This document shows positions 7,931-15,683 of a stretch of 17,953 nt of DNA, piece by piece; position 1 is the stretch's first letter; every line of letters begins with the position of its first letter. The position numbers and the translations under genes are program-made. This DNA is from an uncultured Actinomycetes bacterium (GTDB lineage: Bacteria > Actinomycetota > Actinomycetes > S36-B12): contig CAJIYV010000157.1 of the NCBI GenBank assembly GCA_905181745.1, forward strand, positions 1 to 17,953, given 5' to 3'. The notes under the pieces are model-generated. The model did no database searches, was not told where the DNA came from, and worked only from the letters and a program-made list of their open reading frames with translations.

Positions 7931-9016
7931 GTGGTGAGAAATGAGGTCAAAGGCGATTCTGTCGCCACGGACATTCGCCCGCGGATCCAGGCCAGTCTGG
8001 ATCAGTTTTTAGCCGAGCAACAGCCAATTCTTGAGTCAATCTATGAGGAAACCTTGCCGTTGTGGGACAGCGTTGCGTCCCTGCTCAATGGTGGCAAACG
8101 GCTTCGCCCCCTGTTTTGCTACTGGGGTTGGAGTGCGGCTTTTGGCGACTCGCAGCACCGTGAAGGTGTCATCACCGCCGCAAGTTCCCTTGAATTCCTT
8201 CAGGCGTGCGCCCTGATCCACGACGACGTAATGGATGGCTCTGACACCCGGCGAGGGCGACCGGCTGCGCACCGCCAATTCGCCAGCCTGCACCGAGCAA
8301 GCCAATGGCAAGGGAACCCGGATCGGTTCGGTGAGGGCGCCGCGATCCTGGTGGGTGATTTGTGTCTGTCGTGGGCTGATCAACTCTTGCTCACCAGTGG
8401 ACTACCCGCACAGAATCTCGATGCCGCGAAAAATGTCTACAACGAAATGCGCACAGAACTGATGGCCGGTCAGTATCTGGATCTACTCGAACAGGCTCGT
8501 GGTGGTGGCTCGGTGGAGCGCGCATTGCGCGTGGTTCGATTCAAGTCCGCGAAGTACACCATTGAGCGTCCACTGCATATCGGTGCAGCGCTGGCACTTG
8601 CCCCGCCTGAAATTTTTGACGCCTATAGCGGGTATGGCCTGCCACTGGGTGAGGCATTCCAATTGCGCGACGACATTCTTGGCGTATTCGGTGATCCCGA
8701 AGTTACCGGCAAGCCAGCGGGCGACGATCTACGAGAAGGCAAAAGAACCGTGCTGATCGCTATCGCAACTGAGCGGGCCGATCCGAGCCAACTGCGCTCA
8801 ATTCACGAACTCCTCGGCGACGCACATCTCAACCTCAACGGGGTTGACACGTTGCGGGCAATTATTCGCGACACGGGATCCCTTGACTTCACCGAAAACT
8901 TGATTGCCGACCTACTCGAGCAATCGCTTGCGGCTCTGGCGAACGCACCACTTGATCCCGCCGCGGTCATCTCACTCACCCAGCTTGCCCACAACGCCGT
9001 TCAAAGGAATCTATAG
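7931..9016 (+). CDS. crtE: Geranylgeranyl diphosphate synthase (polyprenyl synthetase)
   Basis: About 361 residues (360 from the second GTG). It condenses isopentenyl diphosphate with allylic diphosphates to supply GGPP. Visible signatures are GGKRLRPLFCY (about 54-64), the first aspartate-rich motif DDVMD (98-102) with the following GRPAAHR, and the second QLRDDILG with aspartates 247-248. First gene of crtE-crtI-crtB; the next start is 4 bases after its stop. The start is GTG 7931 or GTG 7934, directly behind a -10-like TAGGCT. The chain length is inferred from the crt context; similar idsA2-type genes near a pknL-like kinase occur in other actinobacteria. Confidence 0.9.
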   Translation: MVRNEVKGDSVATDIRPRIQASLDQFLAEQQPILESIYEETLPLWDSVASLLNGGKRLRPLFCYWGWSAAFGDSQHREGVITAASSLEFLQACALIHDDVMDGSDTRRGRPAAHRQFASLHRASQWQGNPDRFGEGAAILVGDLCLSWADQLLLTSGLPAQNLDAAKNVYNEMRTELMAGQYLDLLEQARGGGSVERALRVVRFKSAKYTIERPLHIGAALALAPPEIFDAYSGYGLPLGEAFQLRDDILGVFGDPEVTGKPAGDDLREGKRTVLIAIATERADPSQLRSIHELLGDAHLNLNGVDTLRAIIRDTGSLDFTENLIADLLEQSLAALANAPLDPAAVISLTQLAHNAVQRNL

Positions 9017-9020
9017 AAAA

Positions 9021-10568
9021 ATGATGAATTCATTTGTGTCTCGCCTACTTCCCGCCCAGCGAACTGTCTCTGGCCCCACCGAGAACATAATCGTTGTGGG
9101 CGCAGGTCTCGCCGGTCTTTCTGCCGCAATGCGATTGGCCGGCGCTGGGCGAACAGTCACCATTGTCGAGCGAGAGGCGATCCCCGGTGGCCGCGCCGGA
9201 CGCATCGAAATGAAGTCAGAGAGCGGCACGTACCACGCTGACACGGGTCCAAGTGTTTTGACTATGCCCGACCTGATCGCCGACTGCTTTGATTCACTGG
9301 GCGAGAACATGAACGACTGGCTCACCCTTGAGCCAGTTTCGCCCCTTTACCGGGCTTTTTACGCCGATGGATCAATCCTGAATGTCTTCAGCGACGTGGA
9401 TCAAATGGCCCAAGAGATCTCGGAAGTAATTAGTGACGAAGAGGCCCAAGGCTTCCGCAAATATGTCGACTTTGTTTCCAAGCTATACAAATACGAGATG
9501 TCAGACTTCATTGACCGCAATATCGATTCACCCTTAGACCTGCTCACTCCCAATCTCGCGAAACTTTTCGCCATTGGTGGTTTTCGCAAGTTGACGCCAA
9601 AAGTACGTCAATACATGAAAGACCCCCGCACCGAGCGGATCTATTCCTTCCAAGCAATGTACGCCGGCCTCTCCCCCTACGACGCGCTGGCAATTTATGC
9701 CGTAATCGCGTACATGGATTCTGTTGCCGGAGTCTTCTTCCCAAAAGGTGGGATGCACGCTGTCCCCAAAGCAATGGCGGGCGCATTGGAAAAGCACGGT
9801 GTCACCATTAAATACAACACCACCGTGGAATCGGTCGTTCACAGTGGTGGCCGGGCATCGGGAGTACTCACCAGCGACGGTGAATTCATGGAGGCCGATG
9901 TAGTGGTCCTCAACCCCGACCTTCCCGTTGCTTACCGAGAACTCATTGGCACTGAGCCGTGGTCGGTTAAGCGCCTCAACTACTCGCCCTCCGCCTTCGT
10001 CATAATTGCTGGTTCCACCCAGAAGTACTCACAAATCGCCCATCACAATATTCACTTCGGCAAGTCTTGGAAGAACGTTTTCACGGAGTTGATCGATGAA
10101 AAGAAGTTGATGACCGATCCCAGCATTTTGGTAACAAACTCAAGTTTTTCTGATCCGAGCCTGTCCCCAGAAGGCAGGGAGCTCTATTACATTCTGTTCC
10201 CCACCCCAAATCTTGATGCGCCAATCGACTGGAAAGAAATTGGGCCTCGTTACCGAGATGAGTGCTACCGGGTGTTGGAGGAACGCGGCTACGTCGGCTT
10301 GACTGACTCAATCGAAGTCGACAACATCACCACCCCGCAGGATTGGGCCGACCGCGGCATGGAACGTGGCGCTCCGTTCGCGTCAGCCCATTCATTTGGT
10401 CAGACCGGTCCGTTCCGACCCAGCAACATGTGGGGTGAAAATGTAGTGTTTACCGGTTCAGGCACGCAGCCTGGTGTCGGTGTCCCCATGGTGCTGATCT
10501 CAGGTCGGCTTGCCGCAGAGCGCATCACCGGCAAAGACCGTAATTACCGGTCACGAGCCACTCGGTGA
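9021..10568 (+). CDS. crtI: Phytoene desaturase
   Basis: A 515-residue FAD enzyme converting phytoene to lycopene (or neurosporene). The N-terminal GAGLAG motif is at residues 27-32, then VEREAIPGGRAGRIEMKSES and HADTGPSVLTMP; the C-terminal signature GSGTQPGVGVPMVLISGRLA closes the FAD domain. ATG 9021 has AAAGGA 12 bases upstream; a longer frame from 8904 lies inside crtE. The last 4 bases (GTGA) contain the crtB start codon, so translation is coupled. It differs clearly from the other CrtI-family protein at 4770-6281, so this is not a recent duplication. Confidence 0.92.
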   Translation: MMNSFVSRLLPAQRTVSGPTENIIVVGAGLAGLSAAMRLAGAGRTVTIVEREAIPGGRAGRIEMKSESGTYHADTGPSVLTMPDLIADCFDSLGENMNDWLTLEPVSPLYRAFYADGSILNVFSDVDQMAQEISEVISDEEAQGFRKYVDFVSKLYKYEMSDFIDRNIDSPLDLLTPNLAKLFAIGGFRKLTPKVRQYMKDPRTERIYSFQAMYAGLSPYDALAIYAVIAYMDSVAGVFFPKGGMHAVPKAMAGALEKHGVTIKYNTTVESVVHSGGRASGVLTSDGEFMEADVVVLNPDLPVAYRELIGTEPWSVKRLNYSPSAFVIIAGSTQKYSQIAHHNIHFGKSWKNVFTELIDEKKLMTDPSILVTNSSFSDPSLSPEGRELYYILFPTPNLDAPIDWKEIGPRYRDECYRVLEERGYVGLTDSIEVDNITTPQDWADRGMERGAPFASAHSFGQTGPFRPSNMWGENVVFTGSGTQPGVGVPMVLISGRLAAERITGKDRNYRSRATR

Positions 10569-11521
10569 ATCGTCTGCGTGAAAAGGAGTACAAAGAAGCG
10601 GGTATTAGCGACCCCGATCTCATTGCATCCTATGAAGTGTGCCGAGAGCTCAATGCCAAGCATGGAAAAACGTATTACCTCGCGACGCTTCTTCTCCCCC
10701 CAGGCAAACGCCCTTATGTTCACGCGCTCTACGGATTCGCTCGCTACGCTGACGAAATAGTTGACGACCTTGATTCAACTTTGAGCGATCAAGAGAAAGC
10801 TGTTTGGCTGAAAACGTGGGGTGAGGCGTTTATGGCCGATGTCCAAAGTGGCGAATCAACTGATTCGGTGTGCCGTGCTGTCGTACATACTGTCCGTCGC
10901 TGGAATATTCCCCTTGACCTTTTTGATGCCTTCTTACATTCCATGACCATGGATCTCACCGTCACCGAATACCAAACATTCGACGATCTTTATGAATATG
11001 TGTATGGGTCCGCTGCCGTAATTGGACTGCAGATGCTCCCTATTTTGGAACCAACCGGCCCCAAAGCCTACGAATGCGCAAAGGACCTGGGTGTCGCTTT
11101 CCAGTTAGCAAACTTCATCCGCGATGTAAATGAAGACTTGGACCGTGGCCGCGTCTACCTCCCACTTGATGAGCTTGCGAGGTTCGGTGTGACCCGGGCT
11201 GACTTGGAAAGACGTGAGCTCACCGAAAACATTAAGGCGGCCTTGCGTCACCAAATTGATCGGGTGCGCAGGCTTGAAGGGCAATCACGCGCCGGGATCG
11301 AAATGCTGCACCCTTCCTCGCGTGACTGCATAGACGCTGCGCGGATCCTGTACTGCGGGATCGCTAATAAAGTCGAGGAGATTGATTTCGAGGTATTCAC
11401 AAAACGTGCCCGTGTTTCTCCCCGCACCAAGTTCTGGGTCGCCCTCCCAGCTTGGCGCCATGCCCGCAAGGCTCGCCGAAAATTTGGTCCAGGGCACGTT
11501 CAGGGAATCAACCCGATTTAG
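10565..11521 (+). CDS. crtB: Phytoene synthase
   Basis: A 318-residue squalene/phytoene synthase that joins two GGPP molecules head to head. The first aspartate-rich motif is YADEIVDD (DEIVD at 63-67) and the second is NFIRDVNEDLDRGRVYLP (DVNED at 187-191), both complete. GTG start within GTGA overlaps the crtI stop. Last gene of the operon; it faces crtYd across a 35-bp gap with no obvious strong terminator. Confidence 0.94.
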   Translation: MNRLREKEYKEAGISDPDLIASYEVCRELNAKHGKTYYLATLLLPPGKRPYVHALYGFARYADEIVDDLDSTLSDQEKAVWLKTWGEAFMADVQSGESTDSVCRAVVHTVRRWNIPLDLFDAFLHSMTMDLTVTEYQTFDDLYEYVYGSAAVIGLQMLPILEPTGPKAYECAKDLGVAFQLANFIRDVNEDLDRGRVYLPLDELARFGVTRADLERRELTENIKAALRHQIDRVRRLEGQSRAGIEMLHPSSRDCIDAARILYCGIANKVEEIDFEVFTKRARVSPRTKFWVALPAWRHARKARRKFGPGHVQGINPI

Positions 11522-11556
11522 ATAAGTATCTGTGGTGCATGATCCGGCGGGTAGTT

Positions 11557-11934
11557 TTACCGGCGCCAGATCGGTGGTCCCGAGGTCGGGGTGCGATCAA
11601 CTCCCCGCCGACCCCAGAACACCCACAGGCTCAGTGAAAGCAGGATCAGGGAGAATCCAAAAAGTAGATCTTCAACCGGGGCATAAGCTATCCGCCCGTC
11701 GCCCAGAAATGTCGGCGCGGTATCCGCCGGTGAACTGCCGCCAATGATCGCTGAGCCGTCGTACTTCACAATCTGGGTACCCGTGAACAAGCCGTTGGTG
11801 ATGAGTTGAAAAAAGACAATGATTGCGTAGGAGAGCCAAAAGATTGGCCGGGTGACCATCCGGGTTTTGACGGCGAAGAGGTCAAAAAATACAACGATGA
11901 GGACCGCGAGTACTCCGATTGTGGTGTAGGTCAT
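11557..11934 (-). CDS. crtYd: Lycopene cyclase, second subunit
   Basis: A 125-residue membrane protein of the lycopene cyclase domain family, the half-size actinobacterial type that works as a heterodimer with CrtYc. Three hydrophobic segments are seen (GVLAVLIVVFFDLFAV, PIFWLSYAIIVFFQLI, DLLFGFSLILLSLSLWVFW) with the conserved A-P-V-E-D-L-L-F motif before the last. ATG 11934 overlaps the crtYc stop in ATGA. A longer reading frame to 11958 lies inside crtYc. Subunit name is assigned by gene order. Confidence 0.88.
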   Translation of the reverse strand: MTYTTIGVLAVLIVVFFDLFAVKTRMVTRPIFWLSYAIIVFFQLITNGLFTGTQIVKYDGSAIIGGSSPADTAPTFLGDGRIAYAPVEDLLFGFSLILLSLSLWVFWGRRGVDRTPTSGPPIWRR

Positions 11935-12284
11935 GTGGTTTCGTCTCCCGCAAGCCAACGCCGTGATTTTGATCCTTTGACACTGCGCACTGCTTCTAGC
12001 GTAAGAATTGAAGCGAATGGAATCACAATAAAGAATAGAAGTTCGTCTAATGGAATATTAGCGGGAAGGTAGACCCCGAGAATTCGTGACTCGTCGAAGT
12101 ACCAGTGACCTTGACCGATTGCATACGCGTCCCAAAGCAAGAATGGGAGGAGCACCGGAAAAATGGTGAATAGGACTCGTTTAGGTCGATGCAGAACCCG
12201 GCTACGAAGAAACACTTCAAGCCAAATTGACCCCAAGATCACAAAGACCAGGATCGCCACATAGCTCCAGCGCCCAAAGTCCAT
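11931..12284 (-). CDS. crtYc: Lycopene cyclase, first subunit
   Basis: A 117-residue membrane protein pairing with CrtYd to form the beta (or epsilon) ring of lycopene. Three hydrophobic segments; family marks are LLWDAYAIGQGHWYFDESRI and the acidic motif PLDELLFFIVIPFASILTLE at the third helix. ATG 12284 is supported by GGAAG 6-7 bases upstream; the frame to 12347 would overlap the divergent kinase gene. It heads the minus-strand crtYc-crtYd unit. It cannot be told from sequence whether one or both ends of lycopene are cyclised. Confidence 0.88.
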   Translation of the reverse strand: MDFGRWSYVAILVFVILGSIWLEVFLRSRVLHRPKRVLFTIFPVLLPFLLWDAYAIGQGHWYFDESRILGVYLPANIPLDELLFFIVIPFASILTLEAVRSVKGSKSRRWLAGDETT

Positions 12285-12315
12285 GAAATCTTCCACGGGT
12301 CCATACTTGCCTATT

Positions 12316-12885
12316 GTGAGCTCTGAGCAAATTGTGGATCCCCCCATTCAGGTTGCGAAGACCCACCGCCTTGCTCTGCTCGGGGCCGAGAGCTCCGGGA
12401 AAACAACCCTTGCCATGGAATTGACCAAGGCCCTGCGGGATTTGGGGTACAACGCGGGCATGGTTCCGGAGTATTTACGGATTTGGTGCATTGAAAACGG
12501 GCGAACCCCGGACTTTACTGAGCAAGAGGCGATTATCGAGGGCCAACTTGCTCTCGAAGATGCTGCGGCCACTCAATTCGCGGTCTTGGTGTGTGATCCA
12601 GCTGCGATCACCACGGGATTTTATTCCTTGGAATATTTTGGGTCTGATCTGCACTTGGAATGGGACCTACTTGAGCGCTACGACCAGTTATTCCTGTGTG
12701 ATATTGATTTTCCGTGGCGCACTGACCCATTACGTGACGGCGAGATCGTGCGTACCCACATGCACGCACTGATTGTGGATTACCTCACCGAGTCCGCAGA
12801 AATGCTGGCCGGGAACATCCCTCTGCTCTCGGGATCGACCTCTGAGCGCCTGGCCGTGGCGCTAGCCCTGCTTAACCTTGACTAA
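12316..12885 (+). CDS. Stand-alone NadR-like kinase (ribosylnicotinamide kinase-type ATPase)
   Basis: About 189 residues forming one P-loop kinase domain like the C-terminal domain of NadR, which phosphorylates nicotinamide riboside. The Walker A is LLGAESSGKTTLA, followed by the family-typical VPEYLRIW (Glu plus Arg) and, further on, DIDFPWRTDPLRDGE, equivalent to the NadR segment ending in LRD. There is no nicotinamide mononucleotide adenylyltransferase domain and no DNA-binding domain. The start is uncertain: ATG 12283 would overlap the divergent crtYc start codon; GTG 12316 and GTG 12334 leave a small divergent promoter space. I chose 12316. The P-loop gene could also act on another nucleoside. 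Confidence 0.75.
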   Translation: MSSEQIVDPPIQVAKTHRLALLGAESSGKTTLAMELTKALRDLGYNAGMVPEYLRIWCIENGRTPDFTEQEAIIEGQLALEDAAATQFAVLVCDPAAITTGFYSLEYFGSDLHLEWDLLERYDQLFLCDIDFPWRTDPLRDGEIVRTHMHALIVDYLTESAEMLAGNIPLLSGSTSERLAVALALLNLD

Positions 12886-12919
12886 GGCGTGGCAAACCAT
12901 TTCCCTCATAAAACCCGCC

Positions 12920-12925
12920 TAGACT
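12920..12925 (+). promoter_or_regulatory. Possible -10 element of the kinase gene
   Basis: TAGACT, 7 bases before ATG 12933, fits TANNNT and the short spacing seen at the other operons. The preceding gene ends at 12885, so the kinase may have its own leaderless promoter. Confidence 0.4.
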
Positions 12926-12932
12926 CCTAGGA

Positions 12933-14810
12933 ATGGATCCTTCTGCTCCCGGTGGCCTGATCGGCCAAACCCTGGATCAGCGCTATGCGGTCACCTCACT
13001 GCTTGCTCGGGGCGGGATGGCCACCGTGTATCTCGCTACCGATTTGCGATTAGACCGGGTTGTCGCCCTTAAAGTCATGCACCCGCATTTGGCTAGTGAC
13101 CCAGGTTTCGTTGCTCGTTTTCAACGAGAAGCCCGAAGTGCAGCGAGCCTTTCTCACCCACATGTTGTGGGGGTCTACGACCAAGGAAGCTCAGAAACAC
13201 ACGTGTACTTGGCCATGGAATACCTTCCGGGCCAAACCTTGCGCGACGTACTGGACGAATACGGACCCCTGTCAACGGAGCAGGCACTGGTTCTACTTGA
13301 TCCGGTCATTGAGGCGCTGACAGCAGCGCACGGTGCTGGGTTTGTGCATCGCGATATCAAGCCTGAAAATGTTTTGATCTCAGATGACGGCCGGGTAAAA
13401 GTTGCTGACTTTGGTTTAGCACGTGCGGTGACCTCAACTGAATCCACCCACACGACTGGCATGATTATTGGCACTGTCAGCTATCTCTCCCCCGAGCAGG
13501 TTGAGCACGGTGACGCAGACGCCCGGTCTGATATTTATTCCACCGGCATTCTTTTATTCGAGATGATCACCGGGACAGTTCCCTACTCGGGCGATAGCCC
13601 CCTGTCAATTGCCTACAAGCACGTGAATTCAGACGTCCCTCCCCCATCAAGTGTTGTTAATGGCATCCCGCCTGAAGCAGATGCGCTCGTGCTCTCGGCA
13701 ACAAAACGTGACCCGGCTTTGCGGTATCACACCGCACAGGATTTTTTGTCCGATGTTCGCCGGATCCGAAAGTCTCTCCCACCACCCAAACCATTTGTTG
13801 ATCTAAAAAACACTCTCGTGGTTGACCGCAAGGACTTTAAGCAACATTCGAAAGCTGTAAAAACAACCGGCCAGTCCTCCCGCAACAAGGACTTTTCCCC
13901 ACCCAAAAGCATGCACAAGGGGTTGTGGGTTTTCCTTGCATTAGTGACTGGGGTCCTCTTCGCTGGCCTTGGCGGATGGTGGCTGGCAGTGGGACCCGGT
14001 CAAAATGTTGACACTCCAAATCTGGTGGGAATGACTCTTGAACAAGCTCAGGAAGAGCTTCTCTCCGCTACGGATCTAGAAAAAATCACCATTGAAAAGG
14101 GTGATCCGGTCTTTAGCGAAACAATGCCGTTGGGTGTAATTGTGTCCACCGATCCCGAACCTGGCTCTGGCATCAACCCCACCGGGCTGATTTCAGCAAA
14201 TATCTCTCAGGGTCCTGAACGTTATCTGGTTCCTGACGTTGCGGGAATGACCCCACAAGAAGCAACTGCCGCCGTCACCGCCGCAAACCTCACTTTGGGT
14301 GGTCGCAGTGAAAGTTTTAATGACAAGATCGCGCCCGGTCAAGTTGCTCAGACATCACCAAAAATCGGGGACGAACTTAAACCGGGTGAACGGGTTGACT
14401 TAGTAATTTCAAAAGGCCCCAAACCAATTGAGGTCCCTAATGTTGTCGGTCAAAAAATCAGGGCCGCTAACGCAAGCCTGAGCGATTTGGGCTTAAAAGT
14501 TGACCGCAGTAACGTGTTCTCTGAGACGGTGAAAAACAATACGGTGATCTCGATTAAGCCCAAAGCAGGGAATACCGTGTCTTCCGGAAGCACGGTAAAA
14601 CTTTTGGTATCAAAGGGTCCACCGCCTGTCGTAGTCCCGAACTTGGTCGACATGCCACGCAAGAAAGGAATCGCAGCCTTGGAAAAGATTGGATTGCGCG
14701 CCAAAGTTGAAGTGGGTGCCGTAGCACCACTCAATCGCGTGATCAGTCAAAGTCCAGCCGCTGGCACCCAAATACCCAAGGGGTCGACCGTCACGATCCG
14801 AATTATTTAG
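12933..14810 (+). CDS. pknB: PknB/PknL-like Ser/Thr protein kinase with four PASTA domains
   Basis: A 625-residue membrane receptor kinase. The kinase domain covers about residues 13-275: glycine-rich LARGGMATVYLA, Lys47 in ALKVM, the catalytic HRDIKPENV (H139-R140-D141), DFG at 159-161 and the GTVSYLSPEQ activation-segment end. A proline-rich basic linker leads to one transmembrane helix (about 329-353). Four extracellular PASTA repeats follow, opening with TPNLVGMT, VPDVAGMT, VPNVVGQK and VPNLVDMP (from about 356, 432, 499 and 566). PASTA domains bind muropeptides or lipid II, so a role in cell-wall or growth control is likely. A kinase of this kind near a GGPP synthase recalls the pknL-idsA2 neighbourhood of mycobacteria. 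All catalytic residues are present. Confidence 0.93.
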   Translation: MDPSAPGGLIGQTLDQRYAVTSLLARGGMATVYLATDLRLDRVVALKVMHPHLASDPGFVARFQREARSAASLSHPHVVGVYDQGSSETHVYLAMEYLPGQTLRDVLDEYGPLSTEQALVLLDPVIEALTAAHGAGFVHRDIKPENVLISDDGRVKVADFGLARAVTSTESTHTTGMIIGTVSYLSPEQVEHGDADARSDIYSTGILLFEMITGTVPYSGDSPLSIAYKHVNSDVPPPSSVVNGIPPEADALVLSATKRDPALRYHTAQDFLSDVRRIRKSLPPPKPFVDLKNTLVVDRKDFKQHSKAVKTTGQSSRNKDFSPPKSMHKGLWVFLALVTGVLFAGLGGWWLAVGPGQNVDTPNLVGMTLEQAQEELLSATDLEKITIEKGDPVFSETMPLGVIVSTDPEPGSGINPTGLISANISQGPERYLVPDVAGMTPQEATAAVTAANLTLGGRSESFNDKIAPGQVAQTSPKIGDELKPGERVDLVISKGPKPIEVPNVVGQKIRAANASLSDLGLKVDRSNVFSETVKNNTVISIKPKAGNTVSSGSTVKLLVSKGPPPVVVPNLVDMPRKKGIAALEKIGLRAKVEVGAVAPLNRVISQSPAAGTQIPKGSTVTIRII

Positions 14811-14813
14811 TGG

Positions 14814-14859
14814 CAACATAGTTTAAAAAGTCAACTCGTACTTTTTTCCCCCTATGTTG
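14814..14859. terminator. Nested terminator-like hairpin after the kinase gene
   Basis: CAACATAG (14814-14821) pairs with CTATGTTG (14852-14859), and inside it AAAAAGT (14825-14831) pairs with ACTTTTT (14840-14846), followed by a further T and CCCC. It begins 4 bases after the kinase stop codon. The A-rich/T-rich stem could act as a weak bidirectional intrinsic terminator; stability was not calculated. Confidence 0.45.
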
Positions 14860-14899
14860 TGAGCAATATGCTTGGGATTCAATGCCTACAGTGTCACCA

Positions 14900-15080
14900 T
14901 GTCTCACCCGGGTGGCTGAGTAATCAAGATCCACAATTTGCGCCCGATAAAAACCACTACACGCATCGGCTCACCTGCGACAAGAGCATCGCTGATTAAT
15001 CCAGGTGGCTAATCGTTTAACAACCCGTGTTGGTGACTGTGCCGTCGGGGCAGGTCGTCTTTGACCACGTAACACCGGTC
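14900..15080. repeat. Diverged direct repeat, copy A
   Basis: This stretch matches 17021-17272 in the same order and orientation, for example GAGTAATCAAGATCCACA, CTACACGCAT, CATCGCTGATTA, and CCGTCGGGGCAGGTCGT. Copy B has about 69 extra bases bounded by CGCAT. On the minus strand both copies hold the end of a pentapeptide-repeat-type gene plus its downstream DNA. The rest of 14811-15016 shows no convincing gene. Confidence 0.75.
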
Positions 15081-15121
15081 AGGTTCGCGCCCGTCTCAAT
15101 CACATAACCATTAATATTCAT
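15017..15121 (-). CDS. 34-residue mini relative of the pentapeptide-repeat protein
   Basis: A short open frame beginning MNINGYVIETGANLTGVTWS and ending TTCPDGTVTNTGC. Its start resembles the N-terminus of the neighbouring pentapeptide protein (GYVIGPGADLSG), and its end is the tail typical of such proteins (G-V-x-W-S-x-T-T-C-P-D-G-T). The repeats between have almost all gone. AAGGG lies 10 bases before the ATG, and the region further upstream (15156-15190) copies the promoter region of the full-length gene, so it may still be expressed. Deletion remnant is the simplest explanation; a functional small protein is the alternative. Confidence 0.5.
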   Translation of the reverse strand: MNINGYVIETGANLTGVTWSKTTCPDGTVTNTGC

Positions 15122-15155
15122 CTCGAATAAACCCTTAATCCACTATCCGTATCTC

Positions 15156-15190
15156 GATTAATACCCACACTCGAGCGTGTCCCAAACCGG
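15156..15190 (-). promoter_or_regulatory. Promoter block with palindrome, upstream of the mini gene
   Basis: On the minus strand it reads TTTGGGACACGCTCGAGTGT followed by GGGTATTAATC. It aligns with 15684-15717 upstream of the full pentapeptide gene. A -35-like TTGGGA and a -10-like TATTAA or ATTAAT flank the palindrome ACACGCTCGAGTGT (15167-15180), a reasonable operator. Confidence 0.45.
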
Positions 15191-15241
15191 AAATCGAAAA
15201 ATAACCTCTGACGATACGTTCCACCGGCTGCGGCCAAATTC

Positions 15242-15661
15242 CTACGTTGTAGGGTTCTTGATGCTTCCGTCTGGCATCCTGGTGTTGTTAAACACGGTGT
15301 CAGCCAGATTCGCGCCCGTCAGGTCCGCGCCCATCAGGTTCGCATTGGTCAGGTCTGCACGGGTCAGGTTCGCGTTGGTCAGGTCTGCACGGGTCAGGTT
15401 CGCGTTGGTCAGGAACACGCTCACTAGTTTCGCGTCGGACAGGTCTGCGCTGGACATTTTCGCACCCAACAGGTCCGCACGGGTCAGGTCCGCGCCGAAC
15501 AGTTTCGCGCCCCACAGGTCCGCACGGGTCAGGTCCGCGCCCCTCAAGTTCGCGCGGGCTAGGTCCGCTTCGGTCAGGTCCGCCCCGGACAGGTCCGCGC
15601 CGGACAGGTCCGCGCCCGGCCCGATCACGTAACCCTTGACCCTCTTAGAGGACAAACCCAT
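15242..15661 (-). CDS. Pentapeptide-repeat protein
   Basis: A 139-residue protein made almost wholly of A(D/N)LxxA pentapeptides from about residue 16 to 117 (about twenty units, such as GADLSGADLTEADLARANL), expected to fold as a right-handed beta-helix. Residues 1-15 form a basic cap (MGLSSKRVKGYVIG), and the tail is NNTRMPDGSIKNPTT. MfpA and Qnr proteins of this fold imitate DNA and protect gyrase, but those are longer; no specific partner can be named. GAGGAG 6-7 bases before ATG 15661 gives a strong start. The opposite strand also has a long open frame, which is only the mirror of the repeats. Two broken or shortened relatives lie at 15017-15121 and 17190-17300. Confidence 0.85.
   Translation of the reverse strand: MGLSSKRVKGYVIGPGADLSGADLSGADLTEADLARANLRGADLTRADLWGAKLFGADLTRADLLGAKMSSADLSDAKLVSVFLTNANLTRADLTNANLTRADLTNANLMGADLTGANLADTVFNNTRMPDGSIKNPTT
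15331..15420. repeat. 30-bp tandem repeat inside the pentapeptide gene
   Basis: Three units at 15331-15360, 15361-15390 and 15391-15420 are nearly identical over 20 or more bases each (GGTCAGGTTCGCGTTGGTCA is exact in the last two). Each encodes a pair of pentapeptides (TNANL-TRADL), implying recent expansion by slippage or unequal recombination. Confidence 0.75.
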
Positions 15662-15683
15662 GAACTACTCCTCACCCAGCACT

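Noticed and set aside
8904..9020. N-terminal extension of the crtI frame
   Set aside because: It overlaps the end of crtE and adds residues before the normal FAD-binding N-terminus; ATG 9021 is well placed.
11522..11556. Terminator between crtB and crtYd
   Set aside because: Only short, weak pairings (such as GGTA/TACC) are seen in the 35-bp gap and just beyond; not enough to call.
15331..15420. Possible CRISPR-like array
   Set aside because: The 30-bp units are contiguous with no spacers and encode pentapeptides in frame.
15177..15632. Long plus-strand open frame with repeats of R-S-A-P/R-F-A
   Set aside because: It is the reverse strand of the pentapeptide gene, whose repeats keep several frames open; the minus-strand gene has the ribosome site and the known repeat pattern.
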